A stretch of DNA of 64,000 nt from Pedobacter sp. Leaf176 (GCF_001424305.1 NZ_LMPD01000001.1:1172513-1236512); one strand, 5' to 3'; counted from the stretch's first letter, positions 46,464-56,782 are shown. Notes: generated by a model not told the origin, from the sequence alone. Translations and numbers: made by a program.

Positions 46464-48893
46464 TTATTTAGAAATTTTTAAACGGGATATAATTGTGCCC
46501 GATTTATCATCAGGAGATTGCATATAAAATAAATCATAAAGTTTACCATTTGCCCAGGTATCTATCATGTTGTCGTAAAACTTACTACCCGGATTTCCAG
46601 ATTGGCCGCCGGGATAAACGCCGTGGCCTTTAGGCGTTTTACCCAGTTCGATAACCATTCGCCATGAAGGGCCATTTGTTTCGCTAATGGCATTAATGGT
46701 ACTTTTAGCACCACCAATCTGCAAAACTTTAGAACCAAAACCAGGTATTTTTGCAAGGTGTGGCACATTGGTTTGTTTAACATTTGCCCAGTTCCAATCT
46801 TTATTGATGGGTCCGAACCTGCGTTCGAGACTATCGCAACTAAATTTAAAGGCTTCATTTACCAAATCAGAAAGTGTTTCTTTTGCAGGTGTTTTTACAT
46901 TATCGAACCATTTTGCGACAGGATCTTTCAAAATCATTTCAACCGTTCGATCCCTTGATGGGTAGCGCATTGGAATGCCTTCCACTTCAAATTCATCATT
47001 CCAGATGTCAAAACTCAGTCTCTTAGTCCAGATTTCAAAAACGCTGGCCGCTATTTTATTTGCGTCATACCTTTTATCCCATTTAGAAAGGTAGCTCAAA
47101 GCTTCTTTTTGTGTTGCATTAAGCTTTTCAAAGTCAACTAAGGGCATTAGTACGGGCAAAAGATTTTGAGCCATAATGCTGTAATTATCTGTTTGCATCA
47201 GTCTGATGCTATCGGAGGTTGCTTTATTCATTACACCCAGTCTATCGTTGATGCGTTTACCACGTTCGTAGGGAGCAAACTCCCAATTGATATAATAAGG
47301 GTAGGTGTTATCGGTTGAGGATTGGTTTGCGGAACTCACAAAACCTCTCGAAGGGTTTTTAACCGTTGGATTCTGTTCCGATGGAATCCAGCCCTGCCAA
47401 TCGTAGGCTCGATCGGTACCATCAAGGATAAATTTTCCCTGATCTTTCCATTTTAAAGGAAACTTACCATTCGGCGTTATTGCGATGTCATTCTCCACAC
47501 TGGCGAATACAAAATTTTGTGCCGGAGCAGTATAAAAGGTTAATGCTTTTCTGTAATCACTATAATTTTTGCCACGGTTTAAATAATAAAAAGTCATTAA
47601 TTCATTCGATTCATCGTGAGCAATCCATCTTAATGCATCACCAACAGGAACATTATTTGCCCTGCCATACTTTGGCTTCTGAAAATAGACAACCGGACCG
47701 TGATGGGTATAATAAACGGTATCAACTTCATCTTTACTGCCACGGATTTTTATTGTTTCCAGTCTGCTTTTGGTGGGTTTCCATGCATTGTTATACCAAT
47801 ATTCTTTATGCGTATTGTCTTTAAATTTAATCTGATAAAAATCGAGTACATCTGCAGCAACATTCGTTACGCCCCAGGCAATGCGCCCGTTAAAGCCAAT
47901 AATTACACCGGGAGCGCCGGGAAGCGAAACGCCATAGGTATTCACGCCAGGTGCATGAAGCTGAATCTGATACCAGATTGATGGGAGCGTTAAATCCAGG
48001 TGTGGATCGTTAGCAAGAATGGGATAACCTGATGCTGTTTTGGCTCCTGATAATGCCCAGTTATTACTGCCTATGCCCTCAATTTTTTCTGTTGTTTTTA
48101 CCTCGCCGGTTTGGACTTTAGTAAAGGATTGAGGTGTTTTTGGAATTGGCAAGGGGCTGAAGTCCCATTTTGTGCCAACAGGAATAATGGGATCTTCCCG
48201 GAAAGGGTAGTCTGGGAAGAGATCTTTGGTAACATCAGGACCAAATTTTTTCATAATGTTGGTCATATAAAATTCATCAGAACCCATTGCTAATACGGCA
48301 GACATTTGTTTTAACAAAAGGGCACACTTTACGGGCGTCCAGTTTTCTGGTTTAAAATCTAAAATTTTATATTCTATCGGATAGTTTGCGTGTGAAAGTG
48401 TCTTTATATAGGCATTAATTCCATCTGTGTAAGCCAAAATCATTTCTTTTGCCTTTGGATCAGCCATCATGCCCTTTAATGAATTTTCAGCGCCATACAC
48501 CATACCCATTCTACGCTGGTACCGGTCTACCTCAATGGCTTTATCACCAACAACTTCACTTATCCTGCCCGCTGCAAACCGGGTTTGAAAATCCATTTGC
48601 CATAAACGGTGCATTGCGGTTACGTAACCTTGAGCAAGATAAAGATCATGATCGTTTTTAGCGAAAATATGCGGAATCATTCTGTCATCGAAATCGATTT
48701 CTATATCGTCTATTGCACCTTTTATTTTAGCCTTATGATTAAATATAAAATGGTTATTTTCGGCATTTTGCCAGAAGCCCATAAAAGGATTCAGGAATTT
48801 AAGAAGGGGTGGCGTACTGCCAATTTTAGTGTTAAAAAGAAATGCAATCGCGATCGGGATTATTATGCAGAAGAGCGCTTTGAGTTTGTTCAT
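46464..48893 (-). CDS. penicillin acylase family (Ntn hydrolase) protein
   Basis: 809-residue N-terminal-nucleophile amidohydrolase precursor of the penicillin G acylase / acyl-homoserine lactone acylase family, expected to be exported and cut into alpha and beta chains. Signal anchor near the start (LKALFCIIIPIAIAFLF), alpha-chain marks IPHIFAKNDHDLYLAQGYV and HRLWQMDFQTRFAAGR, then GIGSNNWALSG in which the Ser (about 275) would become the nucleophile after self-cleavage, followed by PILANDPHLDLTLPSIWYQI and GFNGRIAWGVTN. The substrate is unknown; N-acyl amides including AHLs are possible. Operon with the two genes downstream. Confidence 0.9.
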   Translation of the reverse strand: MNKLKALFCIIIPIAIAFLFNTKIGSTPPLLKFLNPFMGFWQNAENNHFIFNHKAKIKGAIDDIEIDFDDRMIPHIFAKNDHDLYLAQGYVTAMHRLWQMDFQTRFAAGRISEVVGDKAIEVDRYQRRMGMVYGAENSLKGMMADPKAKEMILAYTDGINAYIKTLSHANYPIEYKILDFKPENWTPVKCALLLKQMSAVLAMGSDEFYMTNIMKKFGPDVTKDLFPDYPFREDPIIPVGTKWDFSPLPIPKTPQSFTKVQTGEVKTTEKIEGIGSNNWALSGAKTASGYPILANDPHLDLTLPSIWYQIQLHAPGVNTYGVSLPGAPGVIIGFNGRIAWGVTNVAADVLDFYQIKFKDNTHKEYWYNNAWKPTKSRLETIKIRGSKDEVDTVYYTHHGPVVYFQKPKYGRANNVPVGDALRWIAHDESNELMTFYYLNRGKNYSDYRKALTFYTAPAQNFVFASVENDIAITPNGKFPLKWKDQGKFILDGTDRAYDWQGWIPSEQNPTVKNPSRGFVSSANQSSTDNTYPYYINWEFAPYERGKRINDRLGVMNKATSDSIRLMQTDNYSIMAQNLLPVLMPLVDFEKLNATQKEALSYLSKWDKRYDANKIAASVFEIWTKRLSFDIWNDEFEVEGIPMRYPSRDRTVEMILKDPVAKWFDNVKTPAKETLSDLVNEAFKFSCDSLERRFGPINKDWNWANVKQTNVPHLAKIPGFGSKVLQIGGAKSTINAISETNGPSWRMVIELGKTPKGHGVYPGGQSGNPGSKFYDNMIDTWANGKLYDLFYMQSPDDKSGTIISRLKISK

Positions 48894-49013
48894 AAATGGT
48901 TAGCTAAAAATCAACATTCATAGATTATCTGCTGAACGATATTACTGCAAAATACAACAATCATGAAAGCAATCAAAATTTAAATTGAATTGTGATTATT
49001 ATGCTGACATAAT

Positions 49014-49044
49014 TTGCTTAATTCGAAAAAAGGATTTAAGTTTA
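49014..49044 (+). promoter_or_regulatory. possible promoter of the orphan TonB-dependent receptor
   Basis: TTG at 49014-49016, 20 bp, TAAGTTTA at 49037-49044 (one base off TAnnTTTG), about 42 bp before the ATG. Confidence 0.35.
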
Positions 49045-49086
49045 ACTCACTATTAAAGTAAACTAACCAAAAATTAATACTTATTT

Positions 49087-52020
49087 ATGAGCAAAATCTT
49101 TACACAGATCTTCTTTGTGTTTGTTCTTGTATTTGTAACCCGTGTTACGGTGCAAGCTCAAAACATAACGGTAAGCGGTACCGTCAGAGATAGGCAAACA
49201 AAAGAGCCCTTAGTGGGCGTAACTGTTACCGTTAAGGGACAGTCCGGCGGCGCGGCAACAAATTCAAACGGCGCATTCAGTTTTAATGCTCCTTCAAAAT
49301 TACCCTTTACTTTAGTAAGTAGTTATGTCGGTTACGGGACTGTTGAGCAGTCAGTTACAGGAAGTGCAAGTGGAATTATTGTAGAATTGGAGGCCGTAGC
49401 AATATTGGGTGGCGATGTGGTTGTTTCTGCATCAAGAACACCGGAACGTATTTTAGAATCGCCGGTTTCCATTGAACGCATGAGCGCTGCATCGATTAGA
49501 GAAATAGCGGCCCCGTCTTTTTACGATGCTTTGAATAATATGAAAGGCGTAGAAAGTAGTATGCAAAGTTTGACTTTTAAATCAATTAATACCCGGGGTT
49601 TTAATTCGAATGGTAATACGCGCTTTAACCAATACATCGATGGAATGGACAATCAGGCTCCTGGTTTGAATTTTTCCGTAGGTAATATTGTTGGTATTAC
49701 CGAATTAGATGTTGATAATGTTGAACTTTTGCCGGGTGCATCATCTGCTTTATATGGTGCTGGTGGTATTAACGGAACTTTGTTGATGACCTCTAAAGAT
49801 CCATTTAAATATAAAGGCGCGAGTTTTCAATATAAAACTGGCATAAACCATGTTAATGATGATAACAGCAGTGTTCAGCCCTTCAATCAGCTAGACGTAC
49901 GCTTAGCCAAATCATGGAATAATAAGTTTGGTGTAAAGGCTGCGTTTTCCTTTTTGCAGGCAAAAGACTGGTTTGGGAATAACTATTCCAATTTCGACAG
50001 GGTTTCAAGGACTGTCAAATCCGGTGATAGAAACAGTGATACCAATTATGATGGTGTGAATGTTTATGGAGATGAAGTGAGTCAGAATATGAGAAATGTG
50101 GCTTTGAGCGTTCAAAATGCGACCATCTCCGGCATCAATGCGGGTTCGGGTGGCGCAATACCTAATATTAAAGCTTTAATGGACGGCGCTTTTGGAACTG
50201 CGATTCCGAATGCAACACAACAAGCAGGGTTTTTAGCCGGTTTGCCTGCAGCTTTGCGTCCGGCTGTTCAAAATTACCTTCCATTTTATGTCGGTTTAAA
50301 AGCCAATTTAATTCCTGATCAAAATGTATCAAGAACGGGTTACAATGAGGTCAACCTGGTCGATTACGATACGAAATCACTTAAAGCATCCGGCGCGGTT
50401 TACTACAACATCAGCAGTACTGTTCAGGCTGTTGCACAAGCAAACTGGGGTACGGGAACTTCGGTTTACACCGGATCAGACCGTTATTCGCTCCGTAATT
50501 TTAACATTGGCCAATATAAACTGGAAGTAAAAGGACAGGATTTTTATGTAAAAGGCTATACTACGCAAGAACGATCAGGAGATTCTTATATTTCATCTAT
50601 CCTGGGAAGCTACATCAATGAAGTTTCTAAGCCCTCCACAACATGGTTTCCGCAGTATATTGGCAATTACGTAGGCGCGCGGGCTGCCGGGCAAGGTGAT
50701 GTAGCTGCGCATACATTTGCACGTGGTGTCGCCAATCAGGGTCGTTTCGAACCAGGTTCACCACAGTTCGCAAACGCAATGAATACCATCATGAACACAA
50801 CCATCAGTGCAACATCAATTAATGCTGCAGATCCGACGAAAAGTATTTATGGAGCTAAGTTTGATGATAAAAGTAATTTATACCATTATGAAGGTATGTA
50901 CAACTTTACCAATGCCTTTAATAATGTTGTCGAGTTTCAGTTGGGTGCATCCTACCGCCTTTATGATTTGAATTCCGCGGGAACAATTTTTAATGACTTA
51001 AACGAATCCATAGATATTAATGAATATGGAGCCTTTGCACAGATAGGTAAAAAAATGTTCAATGATAAAGTGAAGTTCACTTTTGCAGGAAGATTTGATA
51101 AGAGCATGAATTTTGAAGGACGCTTTACGCCACGGATTACCGGAGTTTTCACTGTTGCGAAAAATAATAACATCAGGGCATCCTACCAAACAGGTTACCG
51201 CAACCCGACCACTCAAAATCAATATATAGATTTATCAGTAGGCGGTGGATCGCAACGCCTAATCGGTGGTTTGCCTGAAATTATGTTTGGAAAGTATAAT
51301 CTGAATACCAACAAAGCATTTACTGATGTAAGTTACCGTGCTTTCCTGGCATCAGCAGCAACAGGTACACCAAATCCGGCTCTATTACAGCAATATACAT
51401 TTGACTCAAAAGGTGTTCGTCCGGAAAGCGTCCAATCGTACGAATTAGGCTATAAAGGCTTAATTACATCAAACCTATTAATTGATGCCTACGGTTACTA
51501 TAACGTTTATAAAGATTTTATCACAGCGGTAGATGTTTATCAAAATGTTGGTACAGCATCAAGTCCTACTTTCGTAAAGTTTGGTGTTCCAGTTAATGCC
51601 GAAGGAGAGGTAAATTCTTATGGGGCAGCTTTGGGTTTAGATTATTTAATTAACAAATGGAACTTAAGCGGAAACGTATCATACAACCGGATTGGAGACC
51701 TTCCGGTCAACTACATAAATGATTTCAATACACCAAAAGTTCGTTTTAACCTGGGCTTGGGCAACAAAGAAATTATCAAAAATGTTGGGTTTAATGTATC
51801 CTATCGCTGGCAGGATAGATTTTATTGGAATTCATCCTTTACTTCAGGTGAGGTGCCATCATACAGTACATTGGATGCCCAGGTTAACCTGAAAATACCA
51901 TCAGTAAATTCAGTTATAAAGTTGGGGGGCTCAAACGTGCTGAACAAATACTACATAACGTCTTATGGCAACCCGGCAGCGGGTGCTATCTATTACCTGG
52001 CATTTTCATTTAATCCGTAA
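49087..52020 (+). CDS. TonB-dependent receptor, no SusD partner
   Basis: 977-residue outer-membrane transporter. Signal peptide (FFVFVLVFVTRVTVQAQ), carboxypeptidase-regulatory-like domain (ITVSGTVRDRQTKEPLVGVT), plug (VVVSASRTPERILESPVSIE, GASSALYGAGGINGTLLMT) and barrel ending in IYYLAFSFNP. Unlike the protein at 39801 it is not of SusC type and has no SusD neighbour. It is divergent from the acylase operon and separated by a terminator from the GH31 gene downstream. The ligand is unknown; vicinity to alpha-glucan enzymes may be chance. Confidence 0.93.
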   Translation: MSKIFTQIFFVFVLVFVTRVTVQAQNITVSGTVRDRQTKEPLVGVTVTVKGQSGGAATNSNGAFSFNAPSKLPFTLVSSYVGYGTVEQSVTGSASGIIVELEAVAILGGDVVVSASRTPERILESPVSIERMSAASIREIAAPSFYDALNNMKGVESSMQSLTFKSINTRGFNSNGNTRFNQYIDGMDNQAPGLNFSVGNIVGITELDVDNVELLPGASSALYGAGGINGTLLMTSKDPFKYKGASFQYKTGINHVNDDNSSVQPFNQLDVRLAKSWNNKFGVKAAFSFLQAKDWFGNNYSNFDRVSRTVKSGDRNSDTNYDGVNVYGDEVSQNMRNVALSVQNATISGINAGSGGAIPNIKALMDGAFGTAIPNATQQAGFLAGLPAALRPAVQNYLPFYVGLKANLIPDQNVSRTGYNEVNLVDYDTKSLKASGAVYYNISSTVQAVAQANWGTGTSVYTGSDRYSLRNFNIGQYKLEVKGQDFYVKGYTTQERSGDSYISSILGSYINEVSKPSTTWFPQYIGNYVGARAAGQGDVAAHTFARGVANQGRFEPGSPQFANAMNTIMNTTISATSINAADPTKSIYGAKFDDKSNLYHYEGMYNFTNAFNNVVEFQLGASYRLYDLNSAGTIFNDLNESIDINEYGAFAQIGKKMFNDKVKFTFAGRFDKSMNFEGRFTPRITGVFTVAKNNNIRASYQTGYRNPTTQNQYIDLSVGGGSQRLIGGLPEIMFGKYNLNTNKAFTDVSYRAFLASAATGTPNPALLQQYTFDSKGVRPESVQSYELGYKGLITSNLLIDAYGYYNVYKDFITAVDVYQNVGTASSPTFVKFGVPVNAEGEVNSYGAALGLDYLINKWNLSGNVSYNRIGDLPVNYINDFNTPKVRFNLGLGNKEIIKNVGFNVSYRWQDRFYWNSSFTSGEVPSYSTLDAQVNLKIPSVNSVIKLGGSNVLNKYYITSYGNPAAGAIYYLAFSFNP

Positions 52021-52074
52021 CCAGGTTTAATTAATTCTTCAACAGAATAAAATAAAGTCTTAAGAATTTTGAAG

Positions 52075-52104
52075 ACCTTCTGAATTAAATCAGAAGGTTT
52101 TTTT
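52075..52104 (+). terminator. terminator after the TonB-dependent receptor gene
   Basis: Stem ACCTTCTGA / TCAGAAGGT with a 6-nt loop and T7. Confidence 0.9.
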
Positions 52105-52198
52105 GTGAACATGAGTTCCCTTTTGTAAAATATGCGTATTATAGTGCCTTCTTAACGAGCATTATTTTAAGGAAATCGAATTAATTTGAATTATTAGG

Positions 52199-54661
52199 AT
52201 GGAAGCGCAAAACGATAAGCCAGACACGGCCAGTGAGCTGATTGAAAAAGAACAGGAAATACAACACCTGAATAATCCTGTTGATATATCTGTAAAGCCG
52301 ATTGTAAAGCAATACTTAGGTGAAGTTAAAAAAGTAAAAAAGGAAGGAAACAGGTTTTACTTTTCTGATGGCGATGCAAGGGTAGAAATCCGGGTGGTAA
52401 GCGATGAGATTATTCGTGTCCGTTTGGCTCCACATGGCGTTTTTCTTGATGATTTTTCTTACGCTGTTCCGGAAGTTGATCAGAAAGTTTCTGTATTCAA
52501 TATGCAGGAACACGAAGATCACTATACTGTTTCTACAAACGCTGTAACGTGTAAGATTGAAAAAGCTAATTTCCATATCTCGTTTTCGGACGTCATTACC
52601 GGCACTTTAATGGTGGATGAGGCAAATTCCATGCACTGGGAAGAAAATACCGATTTTGGAGGCTATTATATTTTCGCTACCAAAAAATGCCATCCTGAAG
52701 AAAATTTTTTCGGCCTCGGAGATAAATCAGGGAATTTTAATTTACGTGGCCGGAGGTTTCAAAACTGGAATACCGATGCGTATTCCTTCGGATGGAACCA
52801 GGATCCGCTTTACCGGACCATCCCGTTCTACATCGGGCTGCATAATAAAGCGGCCTATGGCATTTTCTTCGACAATACTTTTAAGTCTTATTTCGATTTT
52901 GGTTCTGAAGATGTTGGTAAAACCAGTTTCTGGTCAGACGGTGGGGAATTACAATATTATTATATCCACGGACCCCATATGATGGACGTGGTTAAACGTT
53001 ATGCAAGCTTAACAGGCACACATCCTATGCCGCCGAAGTGGACTTTAGGCTATCAGCAATGCCGCTGGAGTTATTATCCGGAATCAAAAGTTAAAGAAAT
53101 TGCGAAGCAGTTCCGCGAACGTAAAATTCCTTGTGATGCGATATACCTGGATATTGATTATATGGACGGTTATCGATGTTTTACCTGGAATAAAAAATAT
53201 TTTCCAGACCCCCGGAGAATGATTAAAGAACTTTCTGACGATGGTTTTAAAACCGTTGTGATGATTGATCCAGGAATTAAGGTCGATGACGATTACTGGG
53301 TTTTTAAAGAAGGTAAAGAAAAAAGATTTTTCTGCCGCCGAAGTGATGATTACTATATGGAAGGGCATGTATGGCCAGGAAGATGCCAGTTCCCTGATTT
53401 TACAAATCCAAAAGTTCGCAGCTGGTGGGGTAATTTGTACAAAGAATTAGTGGATATGGGTGTTGCTGGTTTTTGGAATGATATGAATGAACCTGCTGTT
53501 TTCGGCTCAGGAACTTTCCCTAATGATGTGCGCCATAATTACGACGGTTTCCGTGGTTCGCACCGCAAAGCACATAATGTTTATGGTATGCAGATGGTGC
53601 GTTCAACTTACGAGGGCCTGAAAAAATTAATGCGTAACAAACGCCCATTTACCATTACCCGTGCTGGTTATTCCGGTATGCAGCGATACGCGAGTGTGTG
53701 GACAGGTGATAACCTCGCAAGCTGGGAACACTTGAAAATGGGCAACATTCAATGTCAGCGTTTATCGGTTTCCGGTGTGCCATTTTGCGGTACAGATATT
53801 GGCGGTTTTAGTGGCGAACCGGACGGTGAATTATTTACCAGATGGATACAACTGGGTACGTTTTCGCCTTTTATGAGGGCCCATTCCGCAGGCGACACTG
53901 CAGAAAGGGAGCCCTGGAGTTTTGGTGATTTTTTTGAAAACATCAATCGTAAATTTATTGAGCTGCGGTACCGGTTAATGCCTTATTTATATTCTGTTTT
54001 TTGGGAACACCATCGCTATGGATTTCCGATTTTAAGGCCTCTAGTAATGCTTGAACAGGATAACATAAGCAATCATTTCCGTCAGGATGAATTTTGTTAC
54101 GGCGATAAGTTACTTATATGTCCGGTTTTAGAGCAGGGTGCTGTGTCGAGAATGGTTTACCTCCCAAAAGGAACCTGGTATAATTTCTGGACAAACGAGG
54201 TTTTAGCCGGAGAAAGTGAACATCTTGTTGAAGCAAAGATAGACAGTATGCCTATGTTCGTCAGAGCTGGCTCGGTAATTCCGGAATACCCGGTGATGCA
54301 ATATGTGGATGAAAAAGCAATCACAGAAGTAACATTGAATATTTATAACAGCGACTATGAGGTAAATTCATTCATGTATGAAGACCATGGTGATACATTC
54401 GCTTACGAACAGGATATTTACCTGGAGAAAAAGTTTACTGTAAAGGGCGATTCTTCGTTAATTAGAATAAATCAGCTTACTGAAGGCCTGTATACCCCAA
54501 ATTATGAGTTTTATGCTTGTAATGTGTTTGGAGTTAATTTCCAGGTTAAAAGGGTAGTTGCCGATGGCCGGGAAGTGTCGAATTTCGATATCGACGATAA
54601 AGGCTGTCTGCATTTTCAATGTAATAAGGTTTTCTCTGAAATACAGATTTTTGGTGTTTAA
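52199..54661 (+). CDS. GH31 alpha-glucosidase
   Basis: 820-residue glycoside hydrolase family 31 enzyme that releases glucose from alpha-glucosides. N-terminal beta domain, then the barrel: PPKWTLGYQQCRWSYYPE, DAIYLDIDYMDGYRCFTW, the nucleophile Asp in FWNDMNEPAVF (Asp428) and the acid/base Asp in WTGDNLASWEHL (Asp504), CGTDIGGFSGEPDGELFTRW and FMRAHSAGD. The C terminus is a beta-sandwich. No signal peptide, so a cytoplasmic enzyme. Transcribed together with glgB, 61 bp downstream, with an imperfect hairpin between. Likely acts on maltodextrins or glycogen breakdown products. Confidence 0.95.
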   Translation: MEAQNDKPDTASELIEKEQEIQHLNNPVDISVKPIVKQYLGEVKKVKKEGNRFYFSDGDARVEIRVVSDEIIRVRLAPHGVFLDDFSYAVPEVDQKVSVFNMQEHEDHYTVSTNAVTCKIEKANFHISFSDVITGTLMVDEANSMHWEENTDFGGYYIFATKKCHPEENFFGLGDKSGNFNLRGRRFQNWNTDAYSFGWNQDPLYRTIPFYIGLHNKAAYGIFFDNTFKSYFDFGSEDVGKTSFWSDGGELQYYYIHGPHMMDVVKRYASLTGTHPMPPKWTLGYQQCRWSYYPESKVKEIAKQFRERKIPCDAIYLDIDYMDGYRCFTWNKKYFPDPRRMIKELSDDGFKTVVMIDPGIKVDDDYWVFKEGKEKRFFCRRSDDYYMEGHVWPGRCQFPDFTNPKVRSWWGNLYKELVDMGVAGFWNDMNEPAVFGSGTFPNDVRHNYDGFRGSHRKAHNVYGMQMVRSTYEGLKKLMRNKRPFTITRAGYSGMQRYASVWTGDNLASWEHLKMGNIQCQRLSVSGVPFCGTDIGGFSGEPDGELFTRWIQLGTFSPFMRAHSAGDTAEREPWSFGDFFENINRKFIELRYRLMPYLYSVFWEHHRYGFPILRPLVMLEQDNISNHFRQDEFCYGDKLLICPVLEQGAVSRMVYLPKGTWYNFWTNEVLAGESEHLVEAKIDSMPMFVRAGSVIPEYPVMQYVDEKAITEVTLNIYNSDYEVNSFMYEDHGDTFAYEQDIYLEKKFTVKGDSSLIRINQLTEGLYTPNYEFYACNVFGVNFQVKRVVADGREVSNFDIDDKGCLHFQCNKVFSEIQIFGV

Positions 54662-54667
54662 AACACT

Positions 54668-54700
54668 AACCCCGAAAACTTTCAACGGTTTTCGGGGGTT
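54668..54700 (+). terminator. imperfect hairpin between GH31 and glgB
   Basis: AACCCCGAAAAC / GGTTTTCGGGGGTT with a short loop and one bulged G. There is no T-tract, so partial termination or an mRNA-stabilising role is as likely as full termination. Confidence 0.5.
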
Positions 54701-54722
54701 AAATACTTAACCAAAAATAAAC

Positions 54723-56708
54723 ATGTCAGCAGCAAAAAAAATACCGGCTAAATCATTTGATAAAAACAGGATAAAAGCAGTTGCGCCCATAATGGATGCA
54801 CCATCGCCTGTATGGAAATATAGTTTATTCACTGACTTTGATATTGATTTATTTTTGGTTGGTAAACATTTTCGTTTATACGAGAAGATGGGTGCGCATT
54901 TGCTTACTGTTGAGCAAACTACCGGAGCCTATTTATCTGTCTGGGCACCGAATGCGATTAAAGTTGGCGTAGTTGGCGATTTTAATAACTGGGATGCAAA
55001 CTCACACGTGCTGAATAAAAGGGAAGACAAATCAGGGATTTGGGAAGGATTTATTCCTGGCCTCAAAAAAGGTGATGTATACAAATATTTTGTTAAGGGC
55101 TTCGATGAATCAGAGCATTTAAAAGGTGATCCTTATGCGGTGCGTTGGGAACATCCGCCGCAAACGGCCAGTATTATCTGGGATACCGACTACAGCTGGA
55201 AAGATAAATCCTGGTTGAACAAGCGGCCGAAACTTAATGCACTTAATCAGCCGATTGCGGTTTACGAATTACATTTAGGGTCATGGCAGCGTGATCCGGA
55301 TAACCCGGAAAGGGTACTCAATTGCAGGGAAGTAACTAAGGCATTGATTCCATACGTAACCGAAATGGGTTTTACTCATGTAGAACTGATGCCTGTCATG
55401 GAATTTCCCTTTTTTCCAAGTTGGGGCTATCAGATAACCGGTTATTTCGGTGCGAGTTCCCGTTATGGTTCACCGCAGGATTTGATGTTTTTGATAGAAG
55501 AATTGCATAAGGCTAACGTCGCGGTTATCCTCGACTGGGTACCTTCTCATTTTCCCGGCGACAGGCACGGCTTATATGAGTTTGACGGTACTCATTTGTA
55601 TGAACATGCGGATATGAAAAAAGGGTTTCATCCGGATTGGAAATCTTATATCTTCAACTACGACAGGAACGAAGTTCGTTCTTTTCTAATTAGTAATGCT
55701 TTATTCTGGTTAGATAAGTACCATGCAGATGGATTACGCGTTGATGCAGTGGCCTCTATGTTGTACTTTAATTTTTCACGTGAAGGCGCCGACGCCGCAA
55801 CCAATGAATACGGAGGCAGTGAAAATCTCGGCGCCATCCAGTTTCTGCAGGATTTGAATGTTGCTGTATATGGCAATTTCAAAGGCGTACAAACTATAGC
55901 GGAAGAAAGCAGCACCTATCACGGTGTAACACATCCTGTGCATTCCGGTGGATTGGGCTTTGGCATGAAGTGGATGATGGGCTGGATGAATGATACTTTG
56001 AAGTATTTTAAAGTAGATCCTCTGGCTAGAAAACACCATCAAAACCAACTCAGTTTTAGCATGACCTATGCTTTTACAGAAAATTTTATGCTGCCTTTTT
56101 CACATGACGAGGTCGTGCATGGTAAATCGCCCATGCTTTATAAAATGCCTGGTGATGACTGGCAAAAGTTCGCAAATCTTCGGGCACTTTATGCCTACAT
56201 GTATACCCACCCAGGTGCAAAACTTTTATTTATGGGTAACGAATTTGGCGATACAAGTGAATGGAATTTTACACAATCGCTAAACTGGCACTTGTTACAA
56301 TACCCGCCACATAAAGGCATGCAGGAAACCGTTAAAGCACTCAATTTTTTATATAGAAAGGAACCCGCTTTATACCATTTCAACTTTAGTTATGAAGGTT
56401 TTGAGTGGATTGACGCCGATAACCGGGATGAATCGGTATTTGTTTATATGCGTAAAGGACCAAAGGCAAAAGATACCTTAATTATCGCATTAAATTTGAC
56501 TCCGGTTGTGCGCGAAACTTATAAAATCGGTGTTCCGTTTAAAACCAAGTGGAAAGAATTGTTTAACAGCGATGATATTGTGTACTATGGTAGTGGAATC
56601 AATAATAAAGGTGATATCGTTCCGGCTCAGGAAGGTTATAACAATCAGAAGTTTTCAATTTCAGTAAACTTGCCGCCTTTGGCTGTTATTATTTTTAAGA
56701 GCAAGTAA
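54723..56708 (+). CDS. glgB: 1,4-alpha-glucan branching enzyme
   Basis: 661-residue GH13 enzyme forming alpha-1,6 branches in glycogen. N-terminal CBM48 domain (LSVWAPNAIKVGVVGDFNNW), then the barrel with GYFGASSRYGSPQDLMFLIE, the nucleophile Asp in GLRVDAVASML (Asp341), the acid/base Glu in IAEESSTYHGVT (Glu394), and FSHDEVVHGKSPML. The C-terminal beta domain ends LPPLAVIIFKSK. It follows GH31 on the same strand. Other glycogen genes (glgA, glgC) are not in the window. Confidence 0.95.
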   Translation: MSAAKKIPAKSFDKNRIKAVAPIMDAPSPVWKYSLFTDFDIDLFLVGKHFRLYEKMGAHLLTVEQTTGAYLSVWAPNAIKVGVVGDFNNWDANSHVLNKREDKSGIWEGFIPGLKKGDVYKYFVKGFDESEHLKGDPYAVRWEHPPQTASIIWDTDYSWKDKSWLNKRPKLNALNQPIAVYELHLGSWQRDPDNPERVLNCREVTKALIPYVTEMGFTHVELMPVMEFPFFPSWGYQITGYFGASSRYGSPQDLMFLIEELHKANVAVILDWVPSHFPGDRHGLYEFDGTHLYEHADMKKGFHPDWKSYIFNYDRNEVRSFLISNALFWLDKYHADGLRVDAVASMLYFNFSREGADAATNEYGGSENLGAIQFLQDLNVAVYGNFKGVQTIAEESSTYHGVTHPVHSGGLGFGMKWMMGWMNDTLKYFKVDPLARKHHQNQLSFSMTYAFTENFMLPFSHDEVVHGKSPMLYKMPGDDWQKFANLRALYAYMYTHPGAKLLFMGNEFGDTSEWNFTQSLNWHLLQYPPHKGMQETVKALNFLYRKEPALYHFNFSYEGFEWIDADNRDESVFVYMRKGPKAKDTLIIALNLTPVVRETYKIGVPFKTKWKELFNSDDIVYYGSGINNKGDIVPAQEGYNNQKFSISVNLPPLAVIIFKSK

Positions 56709-56725
56709 GCAACGATTAATCTATA

Positions 56726-56762
56726 ACAAAGAAGCGAAAACCTAAGGTTTTCGCTTCTTTGT
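56726..56762. terminator. bidirectional terminator with a perfect 17-bp stem
   Basis: ACAAAGAAGCGAAAACC, loop TAA, then the exact reverse complement. It lies between convergent glgB and the acidic protein gene. T-richness is modest on both sides. Confidence 0.85.
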
Positions 56763-56782
56763 TTCAAGGTTCCAGGAATTAA

